A DNA stretch of 64,000 nucleotides from Roseibium aggregatum IAM 12614 (lineage in GTDB: Bacteria > Pseudomonadota > Alphaproteobacteria > Rhizobiales > Stappiaceae): contig NZ_AAUW01000007.1 in NCBI RefSeq assembly GCF_000168975.1, forward strand, positions 186,001 through 250,000, written 5' to 3'. Position 1 is the first letter of the stretch. The number at the start of each line of letters is the position of its first letter. Under the pieces are notes generated by a model. That model was not told the origin of the DNA. It made no database searches and saw nothing but the letters and a program-made list of their open reading frames with translations. Shown one piece after another: positions 1-10,404 of the stretch. Made by a program: the position numbers and the translations under genes.

Positions 1-2195
1 CTGGAGGCGCTTGCCGACAACCAGATCGAAACTGCGCCACGTGCGGAGCGCGTTTCCTGGTCAAGAACAAGCCTTGAGCTGCAGATTTCCGAAGCGATTA
101 GATCGGTCACGATCAAATCGGCGTATCTGCAGTCCATCTGAAATGCTTCGAACGTTTTGGGCTGGGCTATTGCCAAATACGGCAACGACTGCTGCTGCGA
201 GTCTGATCCTTCTCCTATTCTGTATGCTCTGACGACACATCCATCATCATCACACTTTCTCTGAGGCGATTTCATCTTGCGCGATAAAATCGCATCGTCA
301 GGCACACCTTCCGACTGGAGCCAAAGGTCTGTAGCAAAGGACCTGCCTCGAGCAGCCCACCGCAAGGATCCAGTTTCGTCCCGAGCGGCGATGCGAGAGC
401 CGCTCGCGGCGATCTGGATATCCGGAGGTCGGTCGGTGAAGACAATCAGGAGCCCGGCAAGCAGCGGAAATCCGGCAAGCAGACGCTTTCTACCGGGCAA
501 CAACAGGCCTGCAAAGAGTGCAGACAGCAGCAGACTTGCAGCCGCTCCGTCGAGCCTGCCCGATGCGCCGCCGCCGGCATCCAGCGCAGCAGTGAAAGAA
601 GCCACCTTCAAAAGCAGCGAAACGCCGAAAGACATTACCGCCAGAGGGAGCGCAGCCAGTCCAAAGGGCATCAGAACGAAAGCCAACACCCCCATTGGCA
701 TGACAAGCAGCGAGAACACGGGCATGCCCAGAAGGTTGCCAACAACGCCATAAGGCGCAATCCGGCTGAAATGATGTGCTCCGATGATGCCGGTTGCCAA
801 TCCGGCGACCAGCGCCGTAACAAGCAATCCTGCTACCCATTTGCCGAGGAAAACGCACGTCGCCATGCCCCATCCGGATACCCTGTCACCGGGAGACCCA
901 AAGCGATCCCGTTGCCGCCACAAATCATAGACGGCAACCAGACAGATCACGGCTGCGAATGACATCTGAAAGCCCGGGAAAAACAGGCGTTCGGGCGCTA
1001 TCACGAGAAGCACGAGGCCTGCCAGTGCCACACTGCGCAAAGTCAGACCGCGCCGACCGACCAGAATTCCGATAAAGACGATGGCAATCATCAGAAAAGA
1101 ACGCTGTGTGGCAACCGCACCGCCGGACAGAAGCAGATAGACGACTGCGGCGCCAAGAGCTGAAAGAGCTGCCCACTTGTGCACGGGCCATCTCAACGTC
1201 AAAACCGGCACGAGTGACAAAATCAGCAATACAGCGCCGTAGGCGCCGCCCGCGAAAAGCGCCATATGCAATCCTGAAATTGCCAGGATGTGAGCCAGCC
1301 CGGCCGAACGCAAAACCTCTTCCTGCTGTTCAGCAATGCCGCTTCTGTCACCAACCAGCAAAGCGACGATCAATGCGGTTTCGGGCCCATCGGCAAGACT
1401 GGCTTTGATCCGCTCTGCGATATTGCTTCGGAGTTTGGCAACGGCGACTGCAGGGCGGAACCCAAGCTCGCTATCTGGAACCTTGATGACTGTAGGCGAA
1501 CCGAAACTGAAGCCTGTCGCACCTATCTGCTGATAAAAGGCCCGGAAGGAATAGTCATACCCTCCCGGAAAAACGGGACCTGCCGGAGGAAACAGGCGCG
1601 CACTGGCCTGAACGGTTTCCCCCACCTCCACCCCGCTGTCAGCAGGAACCCGCAAGCGCACCTTTGCCGGAAACGCCAGCGCCTCGACCGGGTGCCCATT
1701 AACGGCTGTTACAGCAAGCACGAGCCGAACACCGGCCGCCCCGGTCTCCATCTCTTCAACAACACCGGTTACATCAGCGTTGATCGGCTCGGCGAGGCGC
1801 GGCGTCGATACATAAGCTGTACGAAGGCTGGAGGTCGCCAGTCCGGCAAAAAAAGCCAGGCAGAGAATGGCGGGAACCGCTACTTTGCCGCCTTGCCCGA
1901 CGCGCCAGACTGCGAGGGCTGCAAGCACCGCCAGACCCGTCATCAGAATCCAGGACGGCTCTTCAGGCAACCAGACGTAAACGCCAATTCCCGCAGCAAA
2001 CGAGAAGGCGAACCACAAGAGCCCTTGCGCATCCCAAAGACGATCTGCCGCCGAACTGGTCATCGAACCGGCATAGGGATTGCCACCTGATAATCCGAAC
2101 CGCCGCTTCCAACGTTCATCGAACCCAGACGCAGCAGTGGACAAACTTTGCCCCCGATCATCATCAGGTGCCGTTTGCGACCGGCTGTCAGTCAT
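1..2195 (-). CDS. comEC: ComEC/Rec2 family DNA-uptake channel (3' end outside window)
   Basis: Polytopic inner-membrane protein that, in competent bacteria, moves single-stranded DNA into the cytoplasm. Reading the minus strand from an ATG at 2195 gives 731 codons with no stop before the window edge. The first ~250 residues carry hydrophobic segments and a soluble domain containing PGGYDYSFRAFYQQIGATG, typical of the ComEC N-terminal domain. The following Competence domain begins around VLRSAGLAHILAISGLHMAL and continues with many membrane segments. The tail (CDDDGCVVRAYRIG, then CRYADLIVTD) looks like the reduced C-terminal region of alphaproteobacterial ComEC; no metallo-beta-lactamase motif is visible in the part seen. 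It diverges from gltX. The start is uncertain: an AGGA lies very close to the 2195 ATG and a second in-frame ATG is at 2063. Whether this organism is competent cannot be told. Confidence 0.88.
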   Translation of the reverse strand, partial: MTDSRSQTAPDDDRGQSLSTAASGFDERWKRRFGLSGGNPYAGSMTSSAADRLWDAQGLLWFAFSFAAGIGVYVWLPEEPSWILMTGLAVLAALAVWRVGQGGKVAVPAILCLAFFAGLATSSLRTAYVSTPRLAEPINADVTGVVEEMETGAAGVRLVLAVTAVNGHPVEALAFPAKVRLRVPADSGVEVGETVQASARLFPPAGPVFPGGYDYSFRAFYQQIGATGFSFGSPTVIKVPDSELGFRPAVAVAKLRSNIAERIKASLADGPETALIVALLVGDRSGIAEQQEEVLRSAGLAHILAISGLHMALFAGGAYGAVLLILSLVPVLTLRWPVHKWAALSALGAAVVYLLLSGGAVATQRSFLMIAIVFIGILVGRRGLTLRSVALAGLVLLVIAPERLFFPGFQMSFAAVICLVAVYDLWRQRDRFGSPGDRVSGWGMATCVFLGKWVAGLLVTALVAGLATGIIGAHHFSRIAPYGVVGNLLGMPVFSLLVMPMGVLAFVLMPFGLAALPLAVMSFGVSLLLKVASFTAALDAGGGASGRLDGAAASLLLSALFAGLLLPGRKRLLAGFPLLAGLLIVFTDRPPDIQIAASGSRIAARDETGSLRWAARGRSFATDLWLQSEGVPDDAILSRKMKSPQRKCDDDGCVVRAYRIGEGSDSQQQSLPYLAIAQPKTFEAFQMDCRYADLIVTDLIASEICSSRLVLDQETRSARGAVSIWLSASAS

Positions 2196-2352
2196 ATCCT
2201 GCGGATCGGTCAGTGACGTCACCCCAGCTCCCCGTTTGGTCCAAGAAAGGGCAGAGGCCCCTATTTAGCCTCGCCAAAGCCTGTGGTAAGACCGCGCCAC
2301 CAATTCGGCGCGCTCCGCGCCGTCATACTGACAGAGACTTTTATAAAGCACC

Positions 2353-3777
2353 ATGGCACAGAACATCGTCACGCGCTTCGCCCCGTCTCCGACCGGGTTC
2401 CTGCATATCGGCGGCGCCCGCACCGCGCTCTTCAACTGGCTTTTCGCCCACCATCATGGCGGCAAGATGCTGCTGCGGATCGAAGATACGGATCGGGCCC
2501 GCTCCACACAGGAAGCAGTGGACGCGCTGATCGACGGCCTGTCCTGGCTGGGGCTGGACTGGGACGGAGAGCCGATCTCCCAGTTTTCCCGCGTAGAGCG
2601 CCACAAGGAAGTGGTCGAACAGATGCTGGCCAACGGCACTGCCTATCGCTGCTATTGTACGCCGGAAGAACTCGACACCATGCGCGAGAAAGCTCGCGCC
2701 GAAGGTAAACCGCCTCGCTATGACGGAACATGGCGCGAACGCGACGCCTCCGAAGCCCCTGCCGGCGTCGATCCCGTCATCCGTATCAAGGCCCCGCAGG
2801 ACGGCGAGACCGTTGTCGACGATCTCGTTCAGGGCCGCGTCGTGATCCCGAACAAGGATCTCGACGACTTCGTTCTGATGCGGTCCGACGGCACTCCGAC
2901 CTACATGCACGCCGTTGTGGTGGATGATCACGACATGGGCATCACCCACATCATCCGCGGTGTCGATCACCTGACGAACGCCGCCCGCCAGACGCTTATC
3001 TTCCAGGCACTTGGCTGGGACGTACCGGCAATGGCGCATATTCCGCTCATTCACGGACCGGACGGTGCAAAGCTGTCGAAGCGGCATGGCGCAACCGGTG
3101 CGGAAGCCTATCGCGAGATGGGCTATCTGCCGCAGGCCATGAGAAACTATCTGGCCCGGCTCGGCTGGAGCCATGGCGACGAGGAAATCATCTCTCTCGA
3201 AGACATGATCAAGTGGTTTGATTTCGATGCAGTCGGCCAGTCGGCTGCCCGCTTCGATTTCAAGAAACTGGAAAACCTTAACGGGCATTACATGCGTGCC
3301 ACCGAGGACGCCGAATTGCTGCGCCATTGGAAGGTCTATCTCGCACATGCCGAAGGCGGCGATAAGGTTCTTTCCTGGCTTGCCGACAGCGACAACGAAG
3401 CAATTGCTCTCTCTGCTCTTCCCGGTCTGAAGGAACGGGCGAAGACCCTGGTCGAACTGACGGAAAGCGCCTCTTATCTGTGGCGCCAACGCCCGCTCGA
3501 CACGGACGAAAAGGCCCAGAAGATACTGGACGACGATGCCAGAGCTATCCTGAGAGATCTGCACGGTGTCGTGGCAGGCGTCTCTGACTGGACTGCAGAA
3601 CCGCTGGAAACAGCGGTCAAAGCATACGCAGAGAGCAAGGAATTGAAACTTGGCAAGGTGGCCCAGCCGTTAAGGGCCGCGCTGACGGGCCGCGGCACGT
3701 CGCCCGGCATCTATGACGTTCTGATTGCTCTCGGCCGGGAAGAATCCCTGGCCAGAATTCAGGATCAGGCTGTCTGA
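2353..3777 (+). CDS. gltX: Glutamyl-tRNA synthetase
   Basis: Class I aminoacyl-tRNA synthetase that charges tRNA-Glu (and possibly tRNA-Gln in species using the GatCAB route). The 474 residues match the bacterial family length. The HIGH signature appears as HIGG at residues 18-21 and the KMSKS loop as KLSKR at 240-244. CYC near residue 100 fits the partly degenerate zinc-binding motif. The C-terminal helical anticodon-binding part is complete. No strong Shine-Dalgarno is seen before the ATG, but the class I core starts at residue 4, which supports this start. The gene diverges from comEC across 157 bp and precedes gltA, a common alphaproteobacterial order. Confidence 0.97.
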   Translation: MAQNIVTRFAPSPTGFLHIGGARTALFNWLFAHHHGGKMLLRIEDTDRARSTQEAVDALIDGLSWLGLDWDGEPISQFSRVERHKEVVEQMLANGTAYRCYCTPEELDTMREKARAEGKPPRYDGTWRERDASEAPAGVDPVIRIKAPQDGETVVDDLVQGRVVIPNKDLDDFVLMRSDGTPTYMHAVVVDDHDMGITHIIRGVDHLTNAARQTLIFQALGWDVPAMAHIPLIHGPDGAKLSKRHGATGAEAYREMGYLPQAMRNYLARLGWSHGDEEIISLEDMIKWFDFDAVGQSAARFDFKKLENLNGHYMRATEDAELLRHWKVYLAHAEGGDKVLSWLADSDNEAIALSALPGLKERAKTLVELTESASYLWRQRPLDTDEKAQKILDDDARAILRDLHGVVAGVSDWTAEPLETAVKAYAESKELKLGKVAQPLRAALTGRGTSPGIYDVLIALGREESLARIQDQAV

Positions 3778-4013
3778 GATAAAGCATCGCCGGATGCAAT
3801 TCTTCGCAAAAACCAAGCTTCCGGCGGCTGCGCTCGCGGGCGAAATACGTCTTTGACCAAAGCGTTATATCGGCCAGCTTGCGGCAGTGCAGTAAATGGG
3901 CTACGCAAGACGCGAAAAATTCTCTAGTGCTGGTCCGGCAACCGGAAACGGGACCCATCGCCAGAAGGGTCAAACCAGGACGGCACATCCGTTTAACGTA
4001 AAGGGGTTTCTGA

Positions 4014-5306
4014 ATGGCCGACAACAACGCCAAGCTCAGTGTCGGTGGTAACGACCACGCATTCGACGTTCTTGACGGATCCATCGGACCGTCGGTTGTG
4101 AACATCTCGTCCTTGTACAAGGACACGGGCATGTTCACCTACGACCCGGGCTTCACCTCCACCGCCTCCTGCGAATCCAAGATCACCTATATCGATGGTG
4201 ACGAAGGCACCCTGCTCTATCGCGGTTATCCGATCGAGCAGCTTGCCGACCATGGTGACTTCCTGGAGTCCTGCTATCTTCTGCTTTACGGCGAACTGCC
4301 GACCAAGTCCCAGAAGGACGACTTCGTCAATCGTGTGACCTACCACACGATGATCCACGAACAGATGAATCGGTTCTTCTCCGGCTTCCGCCGCGACGCC
4401 CACCCGATGGCCGTCATGGTCGGCACGGTCGGGGCGCTATCCGCCTTCTATCACGACTCGACTGACATCACCGACCCGCATCAGCGCATGGTCGCGTCGC
4501 TGCGCATGATCGCCAAGATGCCGACCATTGCTGCAATGGCCTACAAGTACCATGTCGGTCAGCCGTTCGTTTATCCGCGCAACGACCTGAGCTACGCGGC
4601 AAACTTCCTGCACATGTGCTTTGCCGTGCCTTGCGAGGAATACAAGGTGAACCCGGTTCTGGCCCGCGCCATGGACCGCATCTTCATTCTTCATGCCGAC
4701 CATGAGCAGAACGCTTCGACCTCTACGGTGCGCCTGGCAGGCTCCTCCGGTGCAAATCCGTTTGCCTGCATCGCGGCCGGCATTGCCTGCCTCTGGGGCC
4801 CGGCACACGGCGGCGCCAACGAAGCTGCCCTCAACATGCTGTCCGAAATCGGCTCCGTCGACCGCATCCCGGAATATGTCGCTCGCGCCAAGGACAAGAA
4901 CGATCCGTTCCGCCTGATGGGCTTCGGCCACCGCGTTTACAAGAACTACGACCCGCGTGCCCGCATCATGCAGAAGACCACGCACGAAGTTCTCGGCGAA
5001 CTCGGCATCAAGGACGATCCGCTTCTGGACGTTGCCATGGAGCTGGAAAAGATCGCGCTGAACGACGAGTATTTCGTCGAGAAGAAACTCTACCCGAATA
5101 TCGACTTCTATTCCGGTATCACGCTGCGCGCGCTCGGCTTCCCGACCACTATGTTCACCGTTCTGTTCGCTCTGGCCCGTACCGTCGGCTGGATCGCTCA
5201 GTGGAAAGAAATGGTGGAAGATCCGTCCCAGCGCATCGGTCGCCCGCGTCAGCTCTACACGGGTGAGAAGCTGCGCGATTACACGCCGATCGACCAGCGC
5301 CGCTAA
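4014..5306 (+). CDS. gltA: Citrate synthase
   Basis: Condenses oxaloacetate and acetyl-CoA into citrate, the entry step of the TCA cycle, in the cytoplasm. The 430-residue length and N-terminal beta-rich domain fit the hexameric type of Gram-negative bacteria. Catalytic-site motifs are visible: [10 protein letters not shown] with His at residue 230, [14 protein letters not shown] with His at 306, and [10 protein letters not shown] near the C terminus. A purine-rich AAAGGGG lies a few bases before the ATG. The 236-bp leader after gltX suggests its own promoter. A strong hairpin terminator follows. Confidence 0.97.
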   Translation: MADNNAKLSVGGNDHAFDVLDGSIGPSVVNISSLYKDTGMFTYDPGFTSTASCESKITYIDGDEGTLLYRGYPIEQLADHGDFLESCYLLLYGELPTKSQKDDFVNRVTYHTMIHEQMNRFFSGFRRDAHPMAVMVGTVGALSAFYHDSTDITDPHQRMVASLRMIAKMPTIAAMAYKYHVGQPFVYPRNDLSYAANFLHMCFAVPCEEYKVNPVLARAMDRIFILHADHEQNASTSTVRLAGSSGANPFACIAAGIACLWGPAHGGANEAALNMLSEIGSVDRIPEYVARAKDKNDPFRLMGFGHRVYKNYDPRARIMQKTTHEVLGELGIKDDPLLDVAMELEKIALNDEYFVEKKLYPNIDFYSGITLRALGFPTTMFTVLFALARTVGWIAQWKEMVEDPSQRIGRPRQLYTGEKLRDYTPIDQRR

Positions 5307-5367
5307 GGCGCACGCAGGCAATCGCCTGCAATAGTCCGCGGTTTCGTCTGCGTGCATTTCAAACAAG

Positions 5368-5402
5368 AAGACGCCCTGCTTAACTGCCGGGCGTCTTTTT
5401 TA
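5368..5402 (+). terminator. Rho-independent terminator after gltA
   Basis: A 9-bp stem, AAGACGCCC (5368-5376) with GGGCGTCTT (5389-5397), closes a 12-nt loop and is followed by a T run. It separates gltA from the chemoreceptor gene. Confidence 0.9.
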
Positions 5403-5733
5403 TTCCCCAGCGGAACCAAAGCAAAGATAAGAAATAATTTTCCTAATAATACGACCGAAACAAAAAAGGCTTTCGCGCAGGATACTTCCATTACTCGTTC
5501 GAAAGAGAACTGCTAACACAAAACAAAAGAAGTCAATAAAACAGGTAAAAAGTTAAAAATATTCGAAATAAGTTTTTTCAGTAGAAAATATTAGGCGTCA
5601 AATAAAGTAATAACTTCACAAAAATCTTCAAATCCCACGTAAGATTGGAAAATTTACTAATAATAAGGAAACATTGCTTACCTTTCACACCAAAGAGTGC
5701 GCATGGAACATGCTGGGGTTTCGAGGGGTTAAG
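5403..5733 (+). other. AT-rich leader of the chemoreceptor gene
   Basis: About 330 bp with no convincing gene. Base composition is strikingly A/T-rich, with many A and T tracts (for example around 5520-5580 and 5640-5680), unlike the GC-rich flanks. It presumably holds the promoter of the downstream chemoreceptor, but no single -35/-10 pair stands out. AT-rich promoter DNA is often bound by silencing proteins such as MucR/Ros-type regulators in this group (family knowledge, not shown here). Confidence 0.5.
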
Positions 5734-8160
5734 ATGGATTTCCTGAAGTTCGCTTCTGACTTGAAGTTTGGGGTAAAAGTGGGCGGCAGCTTTGCCGCTG
5801 TGGTTGCCCTTACCGGGATCGTGGGGGCTGTTGGCGCCTACAGCGTCATGACCTTGTCGGAACGCATGGAGATTGCAAAGCAATCGACTTCCGCAATGGC
5901 CCAGTTGCAAAGCCTGGCCAGCAAGAAGGAAAGCTTCCTGTCTTCACAGAACCCTCAAGAAGCAGTGGCCACTCTCTCGGATATCGGTGAATTGACCGCC
6001 GAGTTGGAGAAACTCCAGAACGAACTTAACGCCGATCCTCAAGCCCAGATACCCGTCGCCGAAGCGGCCGCTGCCGTGAAGGATTTCCGTGCAGCCTTCG
6101 AAAAGGTCGTTGGTCTGACGAAGCTACAAGCCCAAAAACAACAGCAGCTCGACAGCGCTGTGCAAGAACTTGAAAAGATATCTTCGGATATTCTTGGCAA
6201 GGCGCTGATGGCGCGAGACGGCGTCAGTCAGGACGAGACCAACGCACGCAAAACGCTTGTGCTCGCCAATAAGGTTGGTCAGGCCGCCGCGGGTTTCCAG
6301 GAGGAGGCCCTCACCCTTCAGAACCTGTTCAACGCCGCCGCCAACAACGCCAAACAGCTTGCAGATATAAGGGACCGCGTGACCCTGCTTGCGCCATCCG
6401 CCAAGCAGATGGCAGCAAACAGTTTTGACGGTGTTGATCCGGGCAAGTTCCAGAAGCTCGCGGCTGAAACGGCTGAACTCGAGCAGACACTTGGCAAGCT
6501 CATCGAAACCAAGGACTATATCGCTATTTTCGACCTCACTGATGCCGCAAAGGCCGGGTTCGAACAACTTGTTTCCGACGTCAAGGATATCCGGTCGCAG
6601 GCAAATGTCGCCATCGACAATGTCTATGCGCAGGCAGACCAGATCAACCAGCGCTTCTATGTGGTCGACAGCGTCGCGGATACGGTCATGCAGGTCGAAG
6701 CTGACGCCAACGCGGTAAAGGCTGCCGCCTTCCACTTCATGCTGTCTCCCAGCGAAGCTTCTCAGCAAGCCGTTACAGGCGGAATTGACGGTCTGAACAA
6801 ACTGGCTTCCCGGCTTGAATCAAGCGCAAAGGACTTCCCCGCTATCTCGGGCCTCGTTCCGGAGGTTAAAAGCTCCATTGGCAGTTTCGCAGACAGTTTC
6901 TCTGAGCTCGCGACAAATCAGTTCCAGCTCGCCGGACAGATCGGTACCATGACGGATTTGTCGCAGACAGTTCAGACTCAGATTTCCACCATCTCCTCCA
7001 CGCAAAGCGAAGCTGCACAGGCCTCTTCCTCCAGCGCGCTTGGTGTGATCAGCCTCGCGCTTCTGACTGCCGTCCTGGCAGGCGTCGGCATGGCGATTGC
7101 GCTCAATTTTGCGGTGACACGCCCCCTGCGCCGGACCACCGAAACCATGTCCCGCCTTGCAGAAGGCGATACAGATGTCCAGATCGATGGCACTGGACGT
7201 GGTGACGAAATTGGTGACATGAGCCGCACCATGCAGGTCTTCCGCGATAACGCAGTTGAAAGGTTACGCCTGCAGAGCGAGACGGAACACGATCAGCAGA
7301 TGCGCGCAGAACGGCAAGCCCGTATTGAAGCGCTGATCGCCGGTTTCCGCGAGAAAGCAACCGAAGTGCTCGGATCGGTTGCAGAAACAGCGCAAACACT
7401 CGATGGCACCGCCCAGGACCTCAGCGCGATCGCCAGCCAGAACTCCAGCCTGGCAGACAGCACTTATGGCGTCACCGACGAAGCCACCCAAAACGTTCAG
7501 ACGGTCGCGAGCGCTGCCGAGGAGCTTGCCGCCTCAATCCAGGAAATTTCACGTCAGGTGAGCCAGACAACGCAGGTCGTTGACCGCGCAACCCAGGGGA
7601 CGCAGGTCACAAACGAGAAGGTTCAAAGCCTGTCGACAGCGGCCACAAAAATCGGTGAAGTCGTCAGCCTCATTCAGGCAATTGCCGAGCAGACCAACCT
7701 CCTGGCCCTTAACGCGACCATCGAAGCCGCTCGCGCCGGTGAAGCCGGCAAGGGCTTCGCGGTCGTGGCTGCAGAAGTGAAGGAACTGGCGACCCAGACC
7801 TCCAAGGCCACCGAGGAAATCAGCTCGCAGATTTCCGAAATTCAAAACGCAACCAAGGACGCCGTTGTCGCCATCGAAGCGATCACGCGCACCATGGAAG
7901 AGGTCAACGAATACACCTCTACCATTGCAACCGCGGTTGAACAGCAGGGCGCCGCCACCAGCGAAATCTCAGTCAACGTTCAGCGCGCAGCAGAAGGCAC
8001 CGGCTCGGTCAAAACCAACATGTCCGATCTGTCGCAGGCCGTTGCCCAGACCAGCCAGAACGCCAATCAGGTTCTCGGCGCCTCCAGTGAATTGTCCCAG
8101 AAGACCGATATCCTGAAGAATGAAGTCGGGCACTTCCTGGACAACGTGGCCAACGCCTGA
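5734..8160 (+). CDS. Methyl-accepting chemotaxis protein
   Basis: Transmembrane chemoreceptor that passes ligand binding to CheA/CheW. The 808-residue form starts at the ATG preceded by GAGGGG at 5723-5728; an in-frame start at 5674 has poorer context. A first membrane helix lies near residues 14-38. A ~395-residue, almost wholly helical periplasmic region rich in Q, A and E follows and resembles long helical bundle sensors. TM2 is about 434-460, then a HAMP domain (VTRPLRR onward). The methylation/signalling hairpin carries the conserved tip [19 protein letters not shown] near 650. No CheR-tethering pentapeptide is seen at the C terminus (ends HFLDNVANA). The ligand is unknown. It sits alone between gltA and lpxB, away from any che cluster. 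Confidence 0.94.
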   Translation: MDFLKFASDLKFGVKVGGSFAAVVALTGIVGAVGAYSVMTLSERMEIAKQSTSAMAQLQSLASKKESFLSSQNPQEAVATLSDIGELTAELEKLQNELNADPQAQIPVAEAAAAVKDFRAAFEKVVGLTKLQAQKQQQLDSAVQELEKISSDILGKALMARDGVSQDETNARKTLVLANKVGQAAAGFQEEALTLQNLFNAAANNAKQLADIRDRVTLLAPSAKQMAANSFDGVDPGKFQKLAAETAELEQTLGKLIETKDYIAIFDLTDAAKAGFEQLVSDVKDIRSQANVAIDNVYAQADQINQRFYVVDSVADTVMQVEADANAVKAAAFHFMLSPSEASQQAVTGGIDGLNKLASRLESSAKDFPAISGLVPEVKSSIGSFADSFSELATNQFQLAGQIGTMTDLSQTVQTQISTISSTQSEAAQASSSSALGVISLALLTAVLAGVGMAIALNFAVTRPLRRTTETMSRLAEGDTDVQIDGTGRGDEIGDMSRTMQVFRDNAVERLRLQSETEHDQQMRAERQARIEALIAGFREKATEVLGSVAETAQTLDGTAQDLSAIASQNSSLADSTYGVTDEATQNVQTVASAAEELAASIQEISRQVSQTTQVVDRATQGTQVTNEKVQSLSTAATKIGEVVSLIQAIAEQTNLLALNATIEAARAGEAGKGFAVVAAEVKELATQTSKATEEISSQISEIQNATKDAVVAIEAITRTMEEVNEYTSTIATAVEQQGAATSEISVNVQRAAEGTGSVKTNMSDLSQAVAQTSQNANQVLGASSELSQKTDILKNEVGHFLDNVANA

Positions 8161-8193
8161 TCCAAAGGCTTTGCTTGCCTAGTCTTAGTGAGA

Positions 8194-8222
8194 AACCGGG
8201 TGCGGAACGCACCCGGTTTTTT
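8194..8222 (+). terminator. Rho-independent terminator after the chemoreceptor gene
   Basis: Perfect 11-bp stem, AACCGGGTGCG (8194-8204) with CGCACCCGGTT (8208-8218), GAA triloop, then a T run. It lies in the convergent gap between the chemoreceptor (plus) and lpxB (minus). Confidence 0.92.
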
Positions 8223-8309
8223 CGCGTCTGTAAGGCAAAGGTAAGGAACGCAGCGCCGGAGAAACGTGTCGTCATTCCACCCGGTTTTCAAACGTGCCTG
8301 GAAAACCTG

Positions 8310-9494
8310 TCAGGCTCCAGCCTTCATTGCGTCAAGCACCACATCTGCTGCAGCGCCTCGTTGGCTATGGCCATCCGGCAACCGCATGACGTCGTCAAGT
8401 CTCTGCAGATGCTCGATCTGCTTCTGACGCTCGGGACTGTTCTTCAGCAACTCGACAAGATGGCTGGCCAACACGTCCGGTTGCACTTCCTCGTCGAGGA
8501 ACTCCGGAATCGCTTTTGTTCCGAGGATGATGTTCGGCAGCACGAAGGAATCGACGCTGGAAAATTTGAAGATCCGGTTGAGGTCCTTGATCCGCCTGAA
8601 GAACCAGTCGACCTTATAGGCAACGACCATCGGAACACCGGAAAGGGCAAGTTCAAGCGAGACAGTACCCGACGCAGCCAGTGCTGCATGCGCTTTCCTG
8701 AATGCTGCCCGCTTTGCCTCCAGTCCCGTGACGATCTCGACCGGAACAGACCAGCCGGCTGTTTCCCGGCGGATTTTGTCTTCCAGATGCGCAACAGCGG
8801 GCAAGACCACCTTGAGGCCAGGCAGCTTCTTTTCAACGAGAGCAACTGTCGCCCCGAAGTCGCCTAAGAGCCTGTCGATCTCGCTTCGCCGGCTGCCCGG
8901 AAGCACGAGCAAGACTTTCTCTTCTGCATCCACCGAGGATCTTTCACCCGCCGCCGGGCGCAGCTCGGTTGCATTTTCGCTTAAGGGGTGGCCAACGTAA
9001 TGCGTGCGCGGTCCACCCAGCTTGCGATGCACATCAGGTTCAAACGGCAACAAAGCCAGGAGCTCGTCTACATAGACGCTCATTTTGCGGGCGCGGCCAG
9101 GCCGCCAGGCCCAGACAGACGGCGAAACGTACCCGATGATGGGAATATGCGGTGCCCGTTTGCGCACGCGCTTTGCGACATTGTGGGTGAAATCCGGACT
9201 GTCGACGATCACCAGCACATCCGGATTGGCCGCAACAACCGCATCCACGGTCTGGTAAACGCGCTTGATGATCAACGGCAGTCTGGCGAGCACTGCAGTC
9301 AGTCCCATGACAGAAACATCCGACATGTCGAAGAAGCTCTTGAGGCCCAGAGACGTCATCCGTTCGCCGCCAACGCCGCAATACCGAACACCAATCCCCA
9401 ACCGTTCGTTGAGCGCTTTCATCAACTCCGAGCCGAGCTGATCTCCGGATTCCTCACCCGCGACCAGACAGACCGTGGGCATCTTCCCGCTCAT
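8310..9494 (-). CDS. lpxB: Lipid-A-disaccharide synthase
   Basis: Joins 2,3-diacylglucosamine-1-phosphate (lipid X) to UDP-2,3-diacylglucosamine, giving the lipid A disaccharide at the inner-membrane face. The N-terminal AGEESGDQLG and the central GYVSPSVWAWRPGRARKM are family signatures; length (394 aa) is normal. The ATG at 9494 overlaps the lpxI stop in a TGATG junction; a GTG one codon upstream (9497) is an alternative. It ends the lpxD-fabZ-lpxA-lpxI-lpxB run, so substrate supply and use are encoded together. Confidence 0.96.
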   Translation of the reverse strand: MSGKMPTVCLVAGEESGDQLGSELMKALNERLGIGVRYCGVGGERMTSLGLKSFFDMSDVSVMGLTAVLARLPLIIKRVYQTVDAVVAANPDVLVIVDSPDFTHNVAKRVRKRAPHIPIIGYVSPSVWAWRPGRARKMSVYVDELLALLPFEPDVHRKLGGPRTHYVGHPLSENATELRPAAGERSSVDAEEKVLLVLPGSRRSEIDRLLGDFGATVALVEKKLPGLKVVLPAVAHLEDKIRRETAGWSVPVEIVTGLEAKRAAFRKAHAALAASGTVSLELALSGVPMVVAYKVDWFFRRIKDLNRIFKFSSVDSFVLPNIILGTKAIPEFLDEEVQPDVLASHLVELLKNSPERQKQIEHLQRLDDVMRLPDGHSQRGAAADVVLDAMKAGA

Positions 9495-10399
9495 CACGAA
9501 CGCTCGTCCGGTTGCTCGGATAACACGGCATCGATGCTCGAACCGTGTTCTATACCGATAACAAACAGCCCCGCATCATCTGCCTTTTTGAGCGTGACAT
9601 CCTTTTCGGCGATCAGTGCACCGCTTGCCTCAACAGCGATCCCCGCAAGCCCCGCGGCAACCGCAAGGTCGATGGTTTTCGGGCCGACGGTTGGCAGGTC
9701 AACGCGCAAATCCTGATTTGGTTTGGCCGTCTTGACCAGAACACCGGTGTGGCTCTTGGCCCGTATCCGGCCATTGCGCTTCAGGTCGGCACAGCGCTGG
9801 AGCATGGCGTCAGTTCCTTCCGCCCCTTCCAGCGCAACAACCCGTCCGCCAACAGCAACGGCAGCCTGACCGATATCGAGCTCGCCGAGCTTTTCACACG
9901 CCCTCAAGGCGAGTTCCGCATCCCGCCAATCCGTCTGGCTTGGCTGCACTTTGCCAAGCACTCCGCTTGAAGCCAGCAGTTGCGGCGCCACGTCCTTGAT
10001 CCCCACGACCCGATACCCCTCTACTTCAAACAGGCGGATCACCTTGGTCAGCAGACTGTCGTCACCACCGGCCAAGGCCCGGATAATCGTCGGCAATCGC
10101 TTCAAGGTACCGATATCACCGAGGATCGACGTGAAATCGGGACGTTTGGAAACGCCTCCGATCAGAAGCACGTCCCTGCAGCCCGTTTTCTTCAGGAATT
10201 TGTAGAGCCGGCCGATTTCACCCCAGCCAAGCTCCGTGTCGGCCTGAGCGCGCGTCCGTTCATCCGCTTCACCCTTGATGGCGATAATCTTGAACTCACG
10301 CCCGGCGTTGCTGAGAGCATCCGCGATCTGGCAGGGCAAACTGCCATTTCCCGCAATCAGGGCAAGGCGTGGTTCCGTTGCCATATCTGCGCGGACCAT
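9494..10399 (-). CDS. lpxI: UDP-2,3-diacylglucosamine pyrophosphatase LpxI
   Basis: Hydrolyses UDP-2,3-diacylglucosamine to lipid X and UMP, the step LpxH performs in gammaproteobacteria; LpxI (former DUF1009) replaces LpxH in most alphaproteobacteria. At 301 residues the protein shows the N-terminal LALIAGNGSLPCQIADAL segment and the C-terminal conserved stretches EGTDAMLQRC and DLPTVGPKTI. It lies between lpxA (5-bp gap) and lpxB (1-bp overlap), exactly where the pathway needs it. An alternative start six codons in (ATG at 10384) cannot be excluded. Confidence 0.95.
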   Translation of the reverse strand: MVRADMATEPRLALIAGNGSLPCQIADALSNAGREFKIIAIKGEADERTRAQADTELGWGEIGRLYKFLKKTGCRDVLLIGGVSKRPDFTSILGDIGTLKRLPTIIRALAGGDDSLLTKVIRLFEVEGYRVVGIKDVAPQLLASSGVLGKVQPSQTDWRDAELALRACEKLGELDIGQAAVAVGGRVVALEGAEGTDAMLQRCADLKRNGRIRAKSHTGVLVKTAKPNQDLRVDLPTVGPKTIDLAVAAGLAGIAVEASGALIAEKDVTLKKADDAGLFVIGIEHGSSIDAVLSEQPDERS

Positions 10400-10404
10400 C
10401 TTTG

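Noticed and set aside
1290-2090. A 266-codon plus-strand frame inside comEC
   Set aside because: The minus-strand frame encodes ComEC membrane and N-terminal domains without a stop, so this is a shadow.
2213-2222. Palindrome GTGACGTCAC between comEC and gltX as an operator
   Set aside because: A 10-bp palindrome is expected dozens of times by chance in 64 kb; no second site or known regulator supports it.
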